Under the pieces are notes generated by a model. That model had not been told where the DNA came from. It saw only the letters and a program-made list of their open reading frames with translations, and searched no databases. The translations under genes and the position numbers were made by a program. 64,000 nucleotides of DNA from Coprinus comatus (taxonomy: Eukaryota > Basidiomycota > Agaricomycetes > Agaricales > Agaricaceae): contig JAWPGT010000049.1 in NCBI GenBank assembly GCA_034638255.1, positions 62,001-126,000 of the forward strand, in the 5' to 3' direction. Position 1 is the stretch's first letter. The number at the start of each line of letters is the position of its first letter. This document shows positions 12,441 to 25,014 of this stretch, piece by piece.

Positions 12441-13041
12441 ATTATTCTTGTTGAGTACTAAGTAAATTTGTAGCTAAATAGTGATATTTGCAAGTAATAA
12501 TATCATGGTTTGAAGCATTAATATTTCGGAATAAGTGCCATCGCGCAAACTAAATTTTCCGATATAAATATCCCATGTATTTGTGGCCAGATATAGGACG
12601 TCAGCATGTCTGTTCTAATAATAATCCGAATGGCATATTCTAGAACACGGAAACGGCGTATAAATACGTAAGCTGCAGCTGTAGAAGTCCCTTTTGAGAG
12701 AAGTGTCATTTATTACCCACGGAACACTCCTATAAGCCCCTAAATATTTGTTGAACAGGGAAACACCCTGTCCTTCTTTACTTCAAGATATGCTCTTAAG
12801 ACAGGTAAGAAAGCAGGGCTGTTTAATCTGAGTATACTTCTGTTAAGATGGAAAATTCGTTAGACTCTCTTCAATGGGACTTGCGTACACTCCACCAACA
12901 GGGCATACGCACAAACTTCCTCCAAACTAAGAAGATATATTCGAGCCATACATGACAGCGTGGGATATCGATTAGATTATTTCACATATCAATATCCGAT
13001 AAAGAACTTAATAGGGGGCCAGACTTCAAAGCAACCGCCCA
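12441..13041. other. Intergenic, no feature seen
   Basis: Six hundred bases between HsbA and the aldolase gene. I recognise neither coding nor repeat structure here. Confidence 0.6.
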
Positions 13042-14084
13042 ATGACTTCCCATCCGCTTCTGAACGCCTTCAAAACCAACAATCCCGCATTTGGTGCATG
13101 GCTAACGTTGCCTGGGGTATTACATGCTCGTACACTTGCCAAGTCTAGCCCACATCTGTCTTGGATCCTGGTTGATTGTGAACATGGTTTAGTTCCTCTT
13201 GTTCCAGGAGCCGCAGATAGTATATCAGCAATTGAGGGCGTAGGTCCTAGTCCACTCGTCAGAATTCCAGCCACTGGAGTTAGTAGTAGCACTAGTTGGC
13301 AGATAAAGAATGCACTTGATGCAGGTGCTCGTGGAGTGTTGGTACCAATGGTGAGTTTGCATTGCAGTTTTGATTATTCCGGTATCTCGCCACTGACAGC
13401 TTATCGCGAGGTTTCTAATGCGGAAAAGGCCAAAGAGATTGTTATGGACGCCAATTTTCCTCCAGTTGGTCGGAGAGGTTTTGGTAACCCCTTTACGCAT
13501 GATACATGGGGTGTTTCTGTCCAAGAATACCTTGCCACAGCGAATGATAATATCGTAGTCATGGTTCAAATTGAAACGAAGGAAGGAGTTGAAAATGCAC
13601 TAGAAATCGCGAGTGTCAAAGGAATCGGTAAGCTCACGGCATCAGTTATTCCGGATTATATTCATGACGCTATATATCGTCAGATGCTCTATTCATTGGA
13701 CCGTATGACTTATCCATCTCTCTCGGGTACCCCCCACCATCACCGGATCCGCATCCCGATGTTGAGAGGATTATCCAGAAGATCTTACGGGATGCCCATG
13801 CCGCTGGCAAAAAGTGGTAAGGGCGGGATTTATTTTTACTTCTATCCCCTTATTGTATGTAATAAGTGAATGACCATGCTTTACAGCGCCATGTTTTGTA
13901 CTTCTGGTGCCCAGGCCGCGCAACGTGCCGCACAGGGCTTTGATATGGTGAGGTTTTTGTTATGATAAAAAACCGAGCCTGAACTCAGCTCACGAAATTA
14001 CAGATAAATGTAACATGTGATATGAACGCGATGTCTGAGGCAGTCGCTTCACATTTGAACGTCGCTCTTGGAATGCCGAAATAG
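13042..14084 (+). CDS. HpcH/HpaI family class II aldolase
   Basis: Metal-dependent pyruvate-type aldolase or citrate-lyase-like enzyme that splits or joins 2-keto acids, probably cytosolic (no signal peptide). Five exons (13042-13350, 13411-13627, 13684-13816, 13887-13947, 14004-14084) sum to 801 nt, 266 aa, a normal length for the family. Visible motifs: GAWLTLPG near the start; VDCEHG with the catalytic His; RIPATG and LDAGARGVLVPMV; QIETKEGVEN with the metal-binding Glu; LFIGPYDLSISLG with the metal-binding Asp. The C-terminus TCDMNAMSEAVASHLNVALG is typical of fungal members. It lies between HsbA and the second P450. Substrate is not predictable from sequence. Confidence 0.94.
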
Positions 14085-15118
14085 TCCTGATTCCTGAACC
14101 AAACGGATGCATTGTTATCAAATACAGTTTATGAAACGAGAAAATTTATTCGACGTAATATCGGTTGGGGTGTGTCAAAGAACAATAAGAAAATGAAACT
14201 TCAATGAAACCTTTGGTGCAGAATCAGTTATAGATGATTGTAGTGCGCATGTGGTACTAATCTTGTCATTTTCTGAATCTTTGTGGATAGATTACAATTA
14301 AACCATTGGAAGAAATAACAAGAGCCACATACGATATGTATGACAAGTAAAAGTAAAAGCCCAGATTCTGAAAGATGGATTCCCGGCATTAGACTGGATG
14401 TCCGCCGATATACCTAATTACTGCGTGAGGTTGGCAGCTTGGTGTCAGCAGGCAATAAGTTGAGTCGCCGAAATATCAGTGCTATTTTCTGAGTCTGAAT
14501 TAGTATGAAGGTCCGATTTTCCCCACCCTAAGTCAGTCAAGCTCTAGTTGAACTTGACATTTGGAGCCTGTGGCAAGCAAGTGACAGTGATGACCTTCCG
14601 TAGTGTTTTGAGGATGTACAGTCCCCAGGCACACCACTTTTTCCCCATACATACCATGCACAAGCGATTCCAATCTTATCTCACTAGCTCAAGCCACAAC
14701 CTATGATGATCATTACACTATATAGGACCATCCTGATCCCGCTACTCGATACTTACGACATGGAGAAGTTTTACCTCAAGGAGCATATGTTTCCGCTGAC
14801 TTATCAGTTTGAAACCCCAATTAGAAAACGGCTCATCTATGCTATGTGGCTTGCTACTTCCTACACGGCATTCTATCCTCCCGATAACCCAGGAAATGGC
14901 CCTCGAATGGGAACACCAAGGAGCGGCATTTTTGGGTGGCTGACCTGCTGATCAGCCTCTGATCCATCATATTTGCTCATGAATGCCATAACATTTCATT
15001 TCAGATTTTCGCTGACATCTTTGCAGCATGGCATCGGAAGAGAACATACCTCCGATGAAGATGCATTTACGTCGAAGGAGGTAACTAACCCTTCAGGTCC
15101 AATCGGGAGTATCTACCT
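14085..15118. other. Intergenic, no gene recognised
   Basis: About 1 kb upstream of the second P450. An 82-codon open frame at 14703-14951 shows no domain and is not supported by a splice-aware model. Confidence 0.55.
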
Positions 15119-15125
15119 TATAAGA
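15119..15125 (+). promoter_or_regulatory. TATA box of the second P450
   Basis: TATAAGA 58 bp upstream of the P450 start codon, the same spacing as other TATA boxes in this window. Confidence 0.55.
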
Positions 15126-15182
15126 AGGGAAACACATGGGTGGTAGGATTTATTACCTTCCACCGGTATTCTTCTCTTCAAC

Positions 15183-17331
15183 ATGGACTACAGCTTCGCT
15201 CAACTTGTGCTGGTTTCTATTATCATTGCTACTGTCTCCCATGCACTTTACAAAGACAAGACCAGGAAAAAGATCCCTCTTCCTCCTGGTCCTGCCCGAC
15301 TTCCCATCCTTGGAAATATTTTCAACAAACCTTCCGTATCCGAATGGGAAACATATGCTGACTGGGGGAAGCACTACAGTAAGTCGACTAGCTATACTAC
15401 CTCTGTCAATACTCGTAACTTAGTCTTACTGTTTTTTAAACAGATTCCGATGTTATCTACATGGAAATGATGGGTACACCACTCGTTGTTCTCAACACCC
15501 GCCAGGCTGCTAGTGATTTACTAGAAAAACGTGGCGCAATTTACTCTTCCAGAGGACATTCACCCATGGTTCATGACCTTATGGATTTCACTTGGCTCTT
15601 TGCTGTTATGCCAAATAACGACGGCTGGCGTCTCAGGCGACGAGTTTTGCAACGTTACTTCAAACTCAACTCGGATGATATCGATTCAAAGTCTCTTAAT
15701 AGTGTTCAATTGCAGTGGCAACGTCCTCATGAAACAAAGTATATCAACCAACTTCTGAAGAAATTAGTTGATACTCCCGACGAATTTATGGAACATCTCG
15801 TCCAGTACGTAGAGATTCGGTAACCATATATTTTACCTATACTAATCAAGACATTTAGCATGGTTGGATCCATTTCTCTATCAACAACATTTGGTCTCCC
15901 GATTCTACCTAAGAACGACCCTTATGTTCAGCTATCCGAGACCGGCGCAGAGGGTCTCAAACAAGCAACTGTTCCTGGCGCGTTTTTGGTTGATGCTTTC
16001 CCTATCATGAAGCACTTCCCCAAGTGGGTTGGATTCCAACAAAAGGCCGCTCAATGGAAGCAAGATATGAGGGATATGCTTGATATTCCATTCAACGATG
16101 CTAAGAAACAGTGGAAACAGCGTTTACAGGTATACTTAATATCCCAATCATCATAAAGAGCACTACTGAAGGCCTACAAGGAAGGAAAGCAGGGAGGACT
16201 TGTATCATTCGTATCTGAAGCTCTTGATGATATTCACTCTTCGCAAACACCGGAAGTTGCACAAGAGGAGATTATCAAACAGATTTGCGCCACAATTTTC
16301 ATGGGTTAGTGGATGATGAACCTGACCTGTTTCCAAATGTATCTAACATTCGTTGACGCATTTAGGTACCGTTGGTACTACTTCTGGAGTCATGCATGTC
16401 TTTATGCTAGCTATGGTACACCACCCTGATATCCAACGACGTGCACATGCCGAAATCGATTCTGTACTTCGTGATTCTGATGGTAAACTCCGCCTTCCTA
16501 CTCATGATGATGAACCCCTCTTGCCATATTGCACTGCAATTGTGAAAGAGATACTTAGGTTTGCATTTTTTCTTCGTCACTTTTTTTTTTTACTTGGACT
16601 AACGGATCTTACCATTCTAGGTGGCTGCCAATTGCACCGATAGGTTAGTGTCTACGATACATATTTGATTCTGAATTAACAATGCATCATTTACTAGCCA
16701 TTCCTCACATGTCTACAGAAGAAGATGTATATAAGGGCTACACCATTCCCAAAGGGTCAATCGTAATCCCCAATTTATGGTATGTTTTCATTTATTATTG
16801 ATTACGACTCGGCCAGGAATAACTAAATATTTGGCATGCAGGGCTATGTTGCACGATGGAGACAAATATCATAACCCATTTGCTTTCCTCCCTGAGCGAT
16901 TCTTGAAGGAGGATGGATCACTTGACTTAGAACTTGCAAGCGACGTAGAGATCGGTTTCGGTTTCGGTCGCAGGTTAGTATTTCTGTTGACACTTGGAAT
17001 TCACCGGCTGATTTCTCCAAATAGAATTTGTCCCGGAAGACATCTAGGAAGCTCTATTGTTTGGCTTGCTGCCGTTTCAATCTTGGCTGTCTGCGATATC
17101 GTTAAGGCGAGGGATGAGAGTGGAAATATCATTGAACCTGGGATGGAACTCGAATCAACCGTAATCACCGCGTATGTGCTCGACTTTTCCCTCACCCTCT
17201 TCTTTTAGCTCACTACCACTGGTGTTAATAGCGGCCCAAAGAGGTTCAAGTGTTTGACTAAACCTCGATCTCAGGAAGCTTCTGAGCTGATCGAGCAATC
17301 TGCCATTGACAGTGAACTGATCGGAATGTAA
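15183..17331 (+). CDS. Cytochrome P450 monooxygenase (second of two)
   Basis: Microsomal haem monooxygenase, full length. Ten exons (15183-15378, 15444-15804, 15859-16129, 16172-16304, 16366-16558, 16621-16643, 16698-16779, 16842-16973, 17025-17171, 17232-17331) sum to 1638 nt, 545 aa. N-terminal TM segment, then PLPPGPARLPILGN hinge. I-helix GTVGTTSGVMHVFMLAM, ExxR as EILR, PERF as PERFLKEDG, haem loop FGFGRRICPG. It shares the first intron position and several later ones with the P450 at 4348-6371, so the two are paralogues of one clan, though clearly diverged. One exon is only 23 nt. Substrate unknown; neighbours (aldolase, HsbA, DHA2 carrier) do not identify a pathway. Confidence 0.95.
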
Positions 17332-17983
17332 AGAAATGTAAATTTATGTTCAATTATTGTATTGCCAATTATTATCACCCTTCGTTCTTAGTCCTCTCGC
17401 ATCCTGTCTGTCGTGTACATAACCTTAGTAAAATTTTGTTAGTTAGTAGTGTTGTAATGAATCAAGAATTGTAATAAACTACTGAGTACCCTTTGCTTTT
17501 GTAAATAAACAAGTTGGCTACGTTTAACCCGAAACTCCGATTCGATCGGATTGTACCCACTGACGTCATCAACTCATTAACCTCAATCTGGAGTCTGGAC
17601 AGGATAAAGCAACCGAAAGTTCGACTGAAAGTGTCACTCCAATCATTAGCAACAGGCACAGACCCTTGACGACATGATGTTTCTGGTAATCTCTCAAAGT
17701 CAGGCGGGCGTCGAAAAAAAAAATCAGTGGGTTTAACAAAGAAACGGAATACAACTTACACCCTGCATTAACTTTCCACGCCAGCGAGTTCTAGTAGAGC
17801 GAATTTTGGAATTTGACCTGCTCGTAGTAAGTTGAAGTACCTAGAAATTTAACCTTCAATTATCTAGGATAGAACATGAAGAACAAAGATGTTGCGGACG
17901 AGTTTGTATAGAACCTGCAGGACGAGACGATCCAAGAACATTCCTACCCAACGACCCAACCTTTGCTAGTACATTTTATCGAT
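17332..17983. other. Intergenic, no feature seen
   Basis: About 650 bases holding the P450 3' region and the AA9 upstream region. Nothing further recognised. Confidence 0.6.
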
Positions 17984-18855
17984 ATGAAGTTCACTCGAAT
18001 TCTTGGTCTATTTCTTCTAGCAGAATGCACCTCTGCTCACTATATTTTCAACACTCTTACACCGACTGGGGCACATCTATTAGGGCTATTCGCCAACCTA
18101 TCAACAATTCTCCCGTCAAAGATTACTTGTCCACGGATGTGACATGCAACACAAATCCTTCGCCCGCTGATGAAACGGTGACCGTGGCTGCTGGAGGTAA
18201 GATTGGCTTTAGAGCAGATCAAACGTTGTTCCATCAAGGCCCTTTGTCTATCTACCTTGGAAGGCACCTTCGGACGTTGATAATTGGGACGGAAGTGGCC
18301 AAAATTGGTTTAAGGTAAGTACTGTTATTCAATTATTTATATCAATGTATATTGATGAAGCCCTCAGACCGCGGAGTGTGGTGTGGAAACTTATAACCCA
18401 CTTACATTCTATGCTTTGAATAAATCTGAATTTACTACAACTATCCCGAAAAACGTTCCATCTGGAAATGTGAGCTTCTTGCGACCATTCTTCATTGTTC
18501 TTAAGCTAACAGTTTCGATAGTATCTTGTTCGGATTGAACAGATTGGACTACACTTGACTGGTTCACCTGAGGTCTTTGTATCCTGCGGACAGATTAAAG
18601 TAACTGGGGGCGGGTCTGATAGTCCATCAATGGTCGCTATCCCTGGATATATCAAGAGTGGAGGCAAGTTTCTACCTCTTCATATCCGTTGTGTTGGTAT
18701 TAGTTAGCTTATAATCGCATTTCCCCAGATCCCTCAACTACGTTCGATATCTACAATAACCCGACATCTTATAGGGTAAAACCTCTTCATTATTTTGAAA
18801 TATTTCTTACTTTGTTTCTTTTCAGATGCCCGGACCTGCCGTATACCGTGGATGA
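17984..18855 (+). pseudogene. AA9 lytic polysaccharide monooxygenase with two frameshifts
   Basis: Secreted copper enzyme family that oxidatively cleaves cellulose. The signal peptide MKFTRILGLFLLAECTSA is followed by the mature N-terminal His (HYIFNTL), the first ligand of the histidine brace. Homology then jumps one frame at about 18068-18071 (GGGG run; continues as TSIRAIRQPINNSPV...FHQGPLSIYLG) and again at about 18261 (GGAAGG; continues as PSDVDNWDGSGQNWFK). Each jump equals one missing base. Later exons are clean: TAECGVETYNPLTF, YLVRIEQIGLHLTG (second brace His), DPSTTFDIYN, MPGPAVYRG stop. The axial position, usually Tyr before xSC, is Phe (FVSC). One intron uses a GC donor (GCAAGT). 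Either a young pseudogene or two homopolymer sequencing errors. Confidence 0.85.
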
Positions 18856-19310
18856 ATTGGGTGAATTGCATGATATGACTTTAGATATTAGTACTTCCCG
18901 GTCCTTGTTATTCTTGTCGTATTACTGATTCATCATTATCATGACTCAAAAAAATGACTTGATCCTATGAAATGTTCGTTTTGAAAGAAGTGATGATCTC
19001 CTCTTGAAATGCCACAGTTTTTATAGAACATGATTTCTGGGAAATGAACAAGCGCCCGTGTTTGTCTGTATTGTGCATAGGCTTTAGGTTACCCTGAATA
19101 ATTGTTGGATTATACCCCCCTAACATCCGTGTACGAAACATGGCATTCAGCCAGAGGAATGGATTCACAGTGGTCGAACAAGACGCATCAAGTAATGGTT
19201 CGTACACAACCCTGGGAACGTCATCATAACGCTCACATATAGACTCATGGGAATGTAACGCAACCTGTCCAACTGTCGGCTTCTTAACTCTTCAATTCAT
19301 TGCTCTCGCC
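18856..19310. other. Intergenic, no feature seen
   Basis: About 450 bases between AA9 and the INO80 subunit gene. It serves as the upstream region of the latter; no clear element seen. Confidence 0.55.
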
Positions 19311-20592
19311 ATGGCACCCCGAACACGTCGATACTCTACTCGTTTAGCAGATATGCAGATAGACTCGGATGTCTATATGGAACAGGATGATGAGATAGAT
19401 GTCGAGAACTATGATGACGAACAGGAAGTAGAGGATGCTGACGTAGAGCCAGAAGAGGACGAAGATGAGGACGAGGACGAAAAAGACGAGATACAATCGG
19501 TATGTTACTCGCATGTCTACGCGTAACTTTCTCTCAAGTTATACCAGGAGGATGAGGACGAGGAACCAATTCCCTCGCCAAGAAAGACCCAACCGAGGTT
19601 AAGAATCAAACTGAAGCTTGGTGCCAATAAACGTATCACTAGCTCAAGCGACAGTACTGCTAGACCTACTCCTGAAGTTGAAACCACACCTTCAAGGACG
19701 CGGACAAGAAAGAAAATTAGATCAGGTATCCTTAGTTATTGTTTAAAGCTTTTTTCGCGTAACTCATCCTCACATACAAGTCCTTGAATCCCAAGACTCT
19801 GATTCTCCAGAGTCTGATGACGATGATGAATCTGGCTCCATATCGCGCACAACAGGTCAACCAAAACCAATGACTACCCGTCAAGCTGTCCTGGCGAGTG
19901 TAGTAGATTCGAGCCATGTTTCACTGGGTAAATATTGCACCTCCATGCTCATAACCGTAGTTGATTTTTGACTGCTGTGCAGGTGAAAGTAGCCGAAGCA
20001 AGAAGAAGGTCTTAAATGAATCAGAGTTAGCACTTAGAAGAGAGGAAACGGCGAGAAAACGGAAAAATCTGACAGAGAAAAAGCTTGAAGATGAAAAGGT
20101 AATACGTGTGCAATTTTTGATTTGGCATTCTGTAATTAAATATGTGTTTGTCAGGTTGAAACCATCAATCGGCTATTGAAGAAGCAATCTCGACCGCGCA
20201 ACAAGCGTGGAACTGCATTAGATGATCGCTCACCTATGCCCAGCGCTAATCTTCGGAAAGGGAAGCAAAAGGCAAAGGAAGATGACGGAGAGGAAGGGGA
20301 GGAGGTATTTGAAGAAGAAACTATGCCAGCCGTTGAGGAAGAAGTGAAACCTACCATGTATAGATGGGTATCATCGCAAACTGGTGGTGAAGGGCAGGAG
20401 ATAAAAATGGTTTTAAGCTTTTCGGTTCCACCTAATGCTCTTCCTACGGTACCATCGGATCCCGGGCTTAGGCCACCAGGACCAAGTCGTTGCGCTGTGA
20501 CAGGCTGTCAGAATCCTCGTAAATATCGTTTGGTCAAGGACTGGACAATTGGTGCCTGCGGAATGGATCATCTCAAACTTCTAGAAGGCTAA
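19311..20592 (+). CDS. IES2: INO80 chromatin-remodelling complex subunit B (Ies2-like)
   Basis: Nuclear subunit of the INO80 remodeller. The start is MAPRTRRYSTRLADMQ. An acidic low-complexity stretch (Asp/Glu repeats, about residues 20-70) is followed by RLRIKLKLGANKR. The PAPA-1-like segment has TTRQAVLAS and, after an intron, RREETARKRKNLTEKKLEDE joined to KVETINRLLKKQS. A short C-terminal zinc-finger HIT-like motif is visible (CAVTGCQNPRKYRL...GACGMDHLKLLEG). Five exons with canonical donors; introns lie near 19500-19547, 19726-19779, 19928-19981 and 20099-20154. Codon use and intron sizes match neighbours. A conserved single-copy housekeeping gene in fungi, so a useful synteny anchor. 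Confidence 0.9.
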
Positions 20593-22046
20593 CTCGCTGT
20601 ACGGCCTTTTTCTTGGTTTCTTGTTGCATGTGTATCTTTTTACTTAATTGGTAGTTCGCCACCCTCTGAAATCTTCCTCCGACGTCGCAACATACTTATT
20701 GCCGAACATATATACAAACAATCTTATGAACACAAAAAAAAACGCCAAGATTCTTAGTTTCTCCGATGTATTCATTTTGTTCAGCGTCCAAACCAAGTTC
20801 AAGCTGATGGAATGGCACAAATGCAAAGAACTGGTAATTGTGTGTAATTTATTTGAAGGACCTGGGAAGAATATCGTCATTTAGACCCGATGACAATCAT
20901 GTTGCACCACGTTGCAATATGGCGAATCCACTTGCAAGTAGTACGCATCTGCATAGTATATTCCAACTAATACTTCAGAAGCGTGAGTTTCAATTTGAAC
21001 TGTTCGAGTGATTTTTTATCCTATCCCGACTTCCAGGGGCAACAGTCGTGTCTGCTAATCATGAGAATGCGACCCTAGGGTAAAATACTCAGGCATTCAG
21101 TTATTAAACATCAGCAATATATATCTGCGCATATACAATCTGATGTTGTTAAAAGATAGGGAGTAATACTCACGGTATGTATTATCCTCAAATCGCTGTC
21201 ATTGTCAGATGAACAGAAACTTCATGATTCCCGTGCCATAATTCTCAGGCCTGCCGTCGTTGCCATTGACAATCCCATGCAGTTTTTGTCAAACCACGAA
21301 ATCACGAAGCCGCGATGATACCTTCCTTTCCTAGTCTGAAGAACGCCACCTTCGAAGCTACATCCCTATCAATACCAGAGATTTAATTATCTCATTATTG
21401 TTATAGCTCCACGAAAGTTATTAGTGGACCAGGTATTGAATAACTAGGGTTGATTAAACTTTTCCATAAGCGTCGCAATCAGTCTTGACTAAAAATAAAA
21501 ATATATTGATAGCCACAGAACAATCCAAATGTGATACCTTGGTGATACGCGAACTCGTTGTCAAACTTACCAAACAGCTTTCAGGGATTACTCGGTTATC
21601 AATAAGTCTACTGAATTGGGGAGTCGGAAACTGTAAAACATATGTTCTTCAGGTGATCATGTGCGGAGCAAGAAGCATTATGATTCATCAACGACTCGGA
21701 TAATCTGAAGGGTGACAGTGGGTGCAAAATATAATGTTGTCATGCTGAACCAGGAAAATATGCCCGAAATCAAAGGTAGAGAAGGTCCAGTCTCTCCATT
21801 TGGGGTTCTAACCCAGGAGACATGGGAAAGTTTACCCTTGACCTCGCCACAACCAGTCCAGCTCCACGAGATCCATTCTATTTTGAAGTTCCGTAACCGA
21901 AAAGAATGCAGATGCCGTGTAGTAATAAGAATGAGGACCCAAATGTAATGACAACCCTCTTTCCTTGACTCGTTTGTTCCAGTGGATTATTGGTACATTC
22001 AAGCCCTCCAGCTGTCGCACAAAAAAAGGGTCGTTAGGACTTCAGA
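20593..22046. other. Intergenic, no gene recognised
   Basis: About 1.45 kb before the first DUF6534 gene. Several short open frames overlap here but none shows a domain or usable splice structure. Confidence 0.55.
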
Positions 22047-24206
22047 ATGGCGGATGCACAATCTTCAACGTTACCGGACGTGCGATTATCGTAAGGGCTA
22101 TCTTGTTCTTGGGAAGAAGAATTTAGTAGTAATGGAGAAGTAATGGCGTAAACGTTTAGGTACGGCCCTATGCTGATTGGGGTGTTCATTAACATGATTC
22201 TGTATGGGGTATGTAGTGCCTATTATCGTGACAATGACGAGAAACCTTCTTAATTCCTGACCTTTGACTTCTTACACTAGGTTTTGATAGTCCAGGTACG
22301 ACCATTTCGAATCTCTATTCCCATTCTCCTCATACTCAACACTTACAGACGTATACTTACTATCAATGGTATAAAAGGTGAGGCCCGCACATAGTCATCT
22401 TGGCTCTTTATGCATGAGACTGATTGCTGCCAGTGATGCCAAATGGATCAAATATCTTGTGGGTACTCAAAATATTCCATCCCTCTCAAGTTGCTGGCAT
22501 TCTCATACTCGGAAAGGTATTTTATCTGTTCGTTATAGAAACAGCAAATACGGGATTAGACATGGCAATGATGTTTCAAGCTTTAGTAGAACAATATGGT
22601 AAGATGTCGGTAGTTGACTTAGATATAATTCTTACATATGTGCAGGATTCAAGCTACAGAACTTCCCACTATGTGAGTAAAAGATAATCCCCTATCCATT
22701 CATCAAAGTTTATTTCTAACTCTCTGTAGTATTCGCCGCAGGTAATCTCTCAATAAATCTCTGTAAATTGAAAAGAGAATGATGTTGGACATATACCTTT
22801 AGAGCCCTTAACAGTTGTAAGTAATAAATCATCTACTGTCTGATTTTTAATAAGCTCGCGTGCGTGCCTAGGTACTCATATCCACTCCCATCCAACTCTT
22901 CTTTGCATGGAGAATTAAGCTTCTCACGAAACAGAATGTTCTCGCGGCTTTAATTGCTGTATTGGCCTTCACTTCGCTTGGTGCGTACAGTGCAGTGTTG
23001 CGAAGTATTTCGAATAACACAAGGCATAACATGTTTTTTAGGTGGAGGAATATGGACCACCGCCAAAATCGCGATTGTAAAAGAATTCAAGAGAAAGCCA
23101 GAACTCCACGCACCTGCCTTGCTTTGGTTTCTTACCGCTACTGTTGCCGATATCTTGATTACTGCTACGCTCGTTATAAATCTGGTATGTTATAGTTGGT
23201 TTTATGAATGGGTATATGGCACTAGGGGCTCATCTGGGGGGATTTTTAGTCGAGACGTAAGACAGGTTTTGCTGCGACAGACAGTGCTATTTCCAAGATT
23301 GTTAGAAGTGAGTAATATTGTGTTCATCCATCGTAACCACAAATGACCTTATATCGTAGTGACTGTACAAACGGGAATGATAACGTATGTGCGCCATCAT
23401 AAAACGTAGGGAAGGCTCATCATAATGTGAAATTAGCGCTGTGTTTGCTTTAGGAGATGTTATATTCTTCATGAGTGAGTGCTTCTGATTAGTATAGCTT
23501 CCATCTGCAGAACCTGATTTGTATGTTTCCAACTCCCCTTCTTGTAGCCCTCGAGGTATGGAAATCCGAGTACTCCTGCACTATATTGAAACATTGATCA
23601 TTCAACCTCCAAACTATAGCGTACCGGCCTGTACGTTATCCGCTTTCTTATATATACATATACCCTTTTATCACTGCTCATTAACATTACTCGGTGTAGG
23701 AACTTCATTTGGGATCTAGCTTTGACGAAACTATACGCTAATTGCTTACTATCTACATTAAATGCCCGAAAGGGCTTGAAGGAGATGTCGAGTTACTCGA
23801 ACCATGGAGGAAATTACTCAACTAGCCACGGCCGGCGTCGTAATGTATGTTTATTCCCATCCTCATCCTCGCCCCTCATACTCGAAATTGAACGCTCGGT
23901 ATTAGAATGGGTTCCTAGAGCCAATGACTCCAGTAGGTTATATTAAACTGCATGACATGGAAAAATTCTAAGAAAATACAGATTCATGTACAGGGTCCTG
24001 GTCCTATGTTTGAAATGGATAAATCGTTTGGTGGAACTTCATCAAAGCGCTATTCACAACAGGATGATATGGAATATGGCATAACTATCACAAAAGTATT
24101 TCTATGTGAATCAACTGCGGGTTTCATTTTCTGACTCATGTTCTAGGTTGTTGAAACGGTGCAAGACCATCGCTCAACGGACAGCTCCGAAGCCAGAGCT
24201 GTGTGA
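22047..24206 (+). CDS. DUF6534 multi-pass membrane protein, copy A
   Basis: Seven-TM-like plasma-membrane protein of the Agaricomycete DUF6534 family; function unknown. The model starts MADAQSSTLPDVRLS and joins into YGPMLIGVFINMILYG, VLIVQ, TYTYYQWYKR, DAKWIKYLV, then VIETANTGLDMAMMFQ and LVEQYG. Two microexons encode FAA and EPLTV, followed by LISTPIQLFFAWRIKLL, LGGGIWTTAKIAIVKEF, PALLWFLTATVADILITATL and SRRKTGFAATDSAISKIV. The DUF6534 hallmark follows (RNFIWDLALTKLYANCLLST, LNARKGLKE). A polar tail ends in VVETVQDHRSTDSSEARAV. About a dozen short introns, all but a few canonical. Paralogue of the gene at 26349-28189, same strand, with a transposon between them. Confidence 0.85.
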
Positions 24207-25014
24207 AGATAGTACCTACTACTCATTTTCTGTTATTATAATGTGACGAACTAAGCCATTCATTTACTCTTAACCGTTCTTTAATATAATGAAACGCGCT
24301 CTATCCCTCGGAGCTGAATCTTATGTGCTGTCCTCGGTATCGGAGTAGTTACTCAGGCCCCATCCAGTTGTGACAATGCGGCAAACTTCTGCTATGGATC
24401 TGCAATGACCAGTTTTATGATTGAACTATAGCAAATACTTCGTTATATTTGTATTGGAGTATCTTAACACAATGGAACATGGATGTAAGGCAAGTAAATG
24501 GACGTCCAATCAATGTTACAACTTTACTGATCAATATTCAGCGCTCCTGGATAAGGACTATTACTATAAAATTATAGTGGTTATGGCAGTGGACTATGGA
24601 GTGGTACATCTCTCTGTAACATTGTGCCAAGCAAACTTCCGATATAGCTCTCCTAGTCTTCGCGTACGAAGATTTAACTAGTAAGACTAATCGGATAATA
24701 AACAACCGGTTGGACTTTATACGGTCCTCTCATGTCGTCACTTGCTTCCACTGGTTGGTTCATCCCTACGTCTCATTATGTATGTAGTCAATCCGTCACT
24801 TTATATTAAGACGATATTGTCGTAAATCGCAGTGGAATGTGATACCTCAGGTACTAAAAGCATAGCTTCCTTTGATATTTAGGAAATATTAATTGTTGAG
24901 GACTCATGGTGTTATCCCATTTCGCCTGATGGTGCCCTTTTCTTCGATCATGGTGATGGTGATTCTGTGACGATTGGATTGGACACTATTTTTTGGAGCC
25001 TGATATCGTCAACT
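24207..25014. other. Intergenic, no gene recognised
   Basis: About 800 bases from the end of DUF6534 copy A to the target duplication of the inverted-repeat element. No coding structure identified. Confidence 0.55.

Noticed and set aside
14703..14951. 82-codon open frame before the second P450
   Set aside because: Not similar to P450 or any family I recognise.
4348..17331. Secondary-metabolite biosynthetic cluster
   Set aside because: No polyketide synthase, NRPS, terpene cyclase or prenyltransferase is present; reported only as a low-confidence neighbourhood.
17984..18855. 15-base GT...AG gap in the first AA9 exon as an explanation of the frame jump
   Set aside because: Far too short to be spliced, and it lies before the conserved HYIFNTL start, not at the jump.
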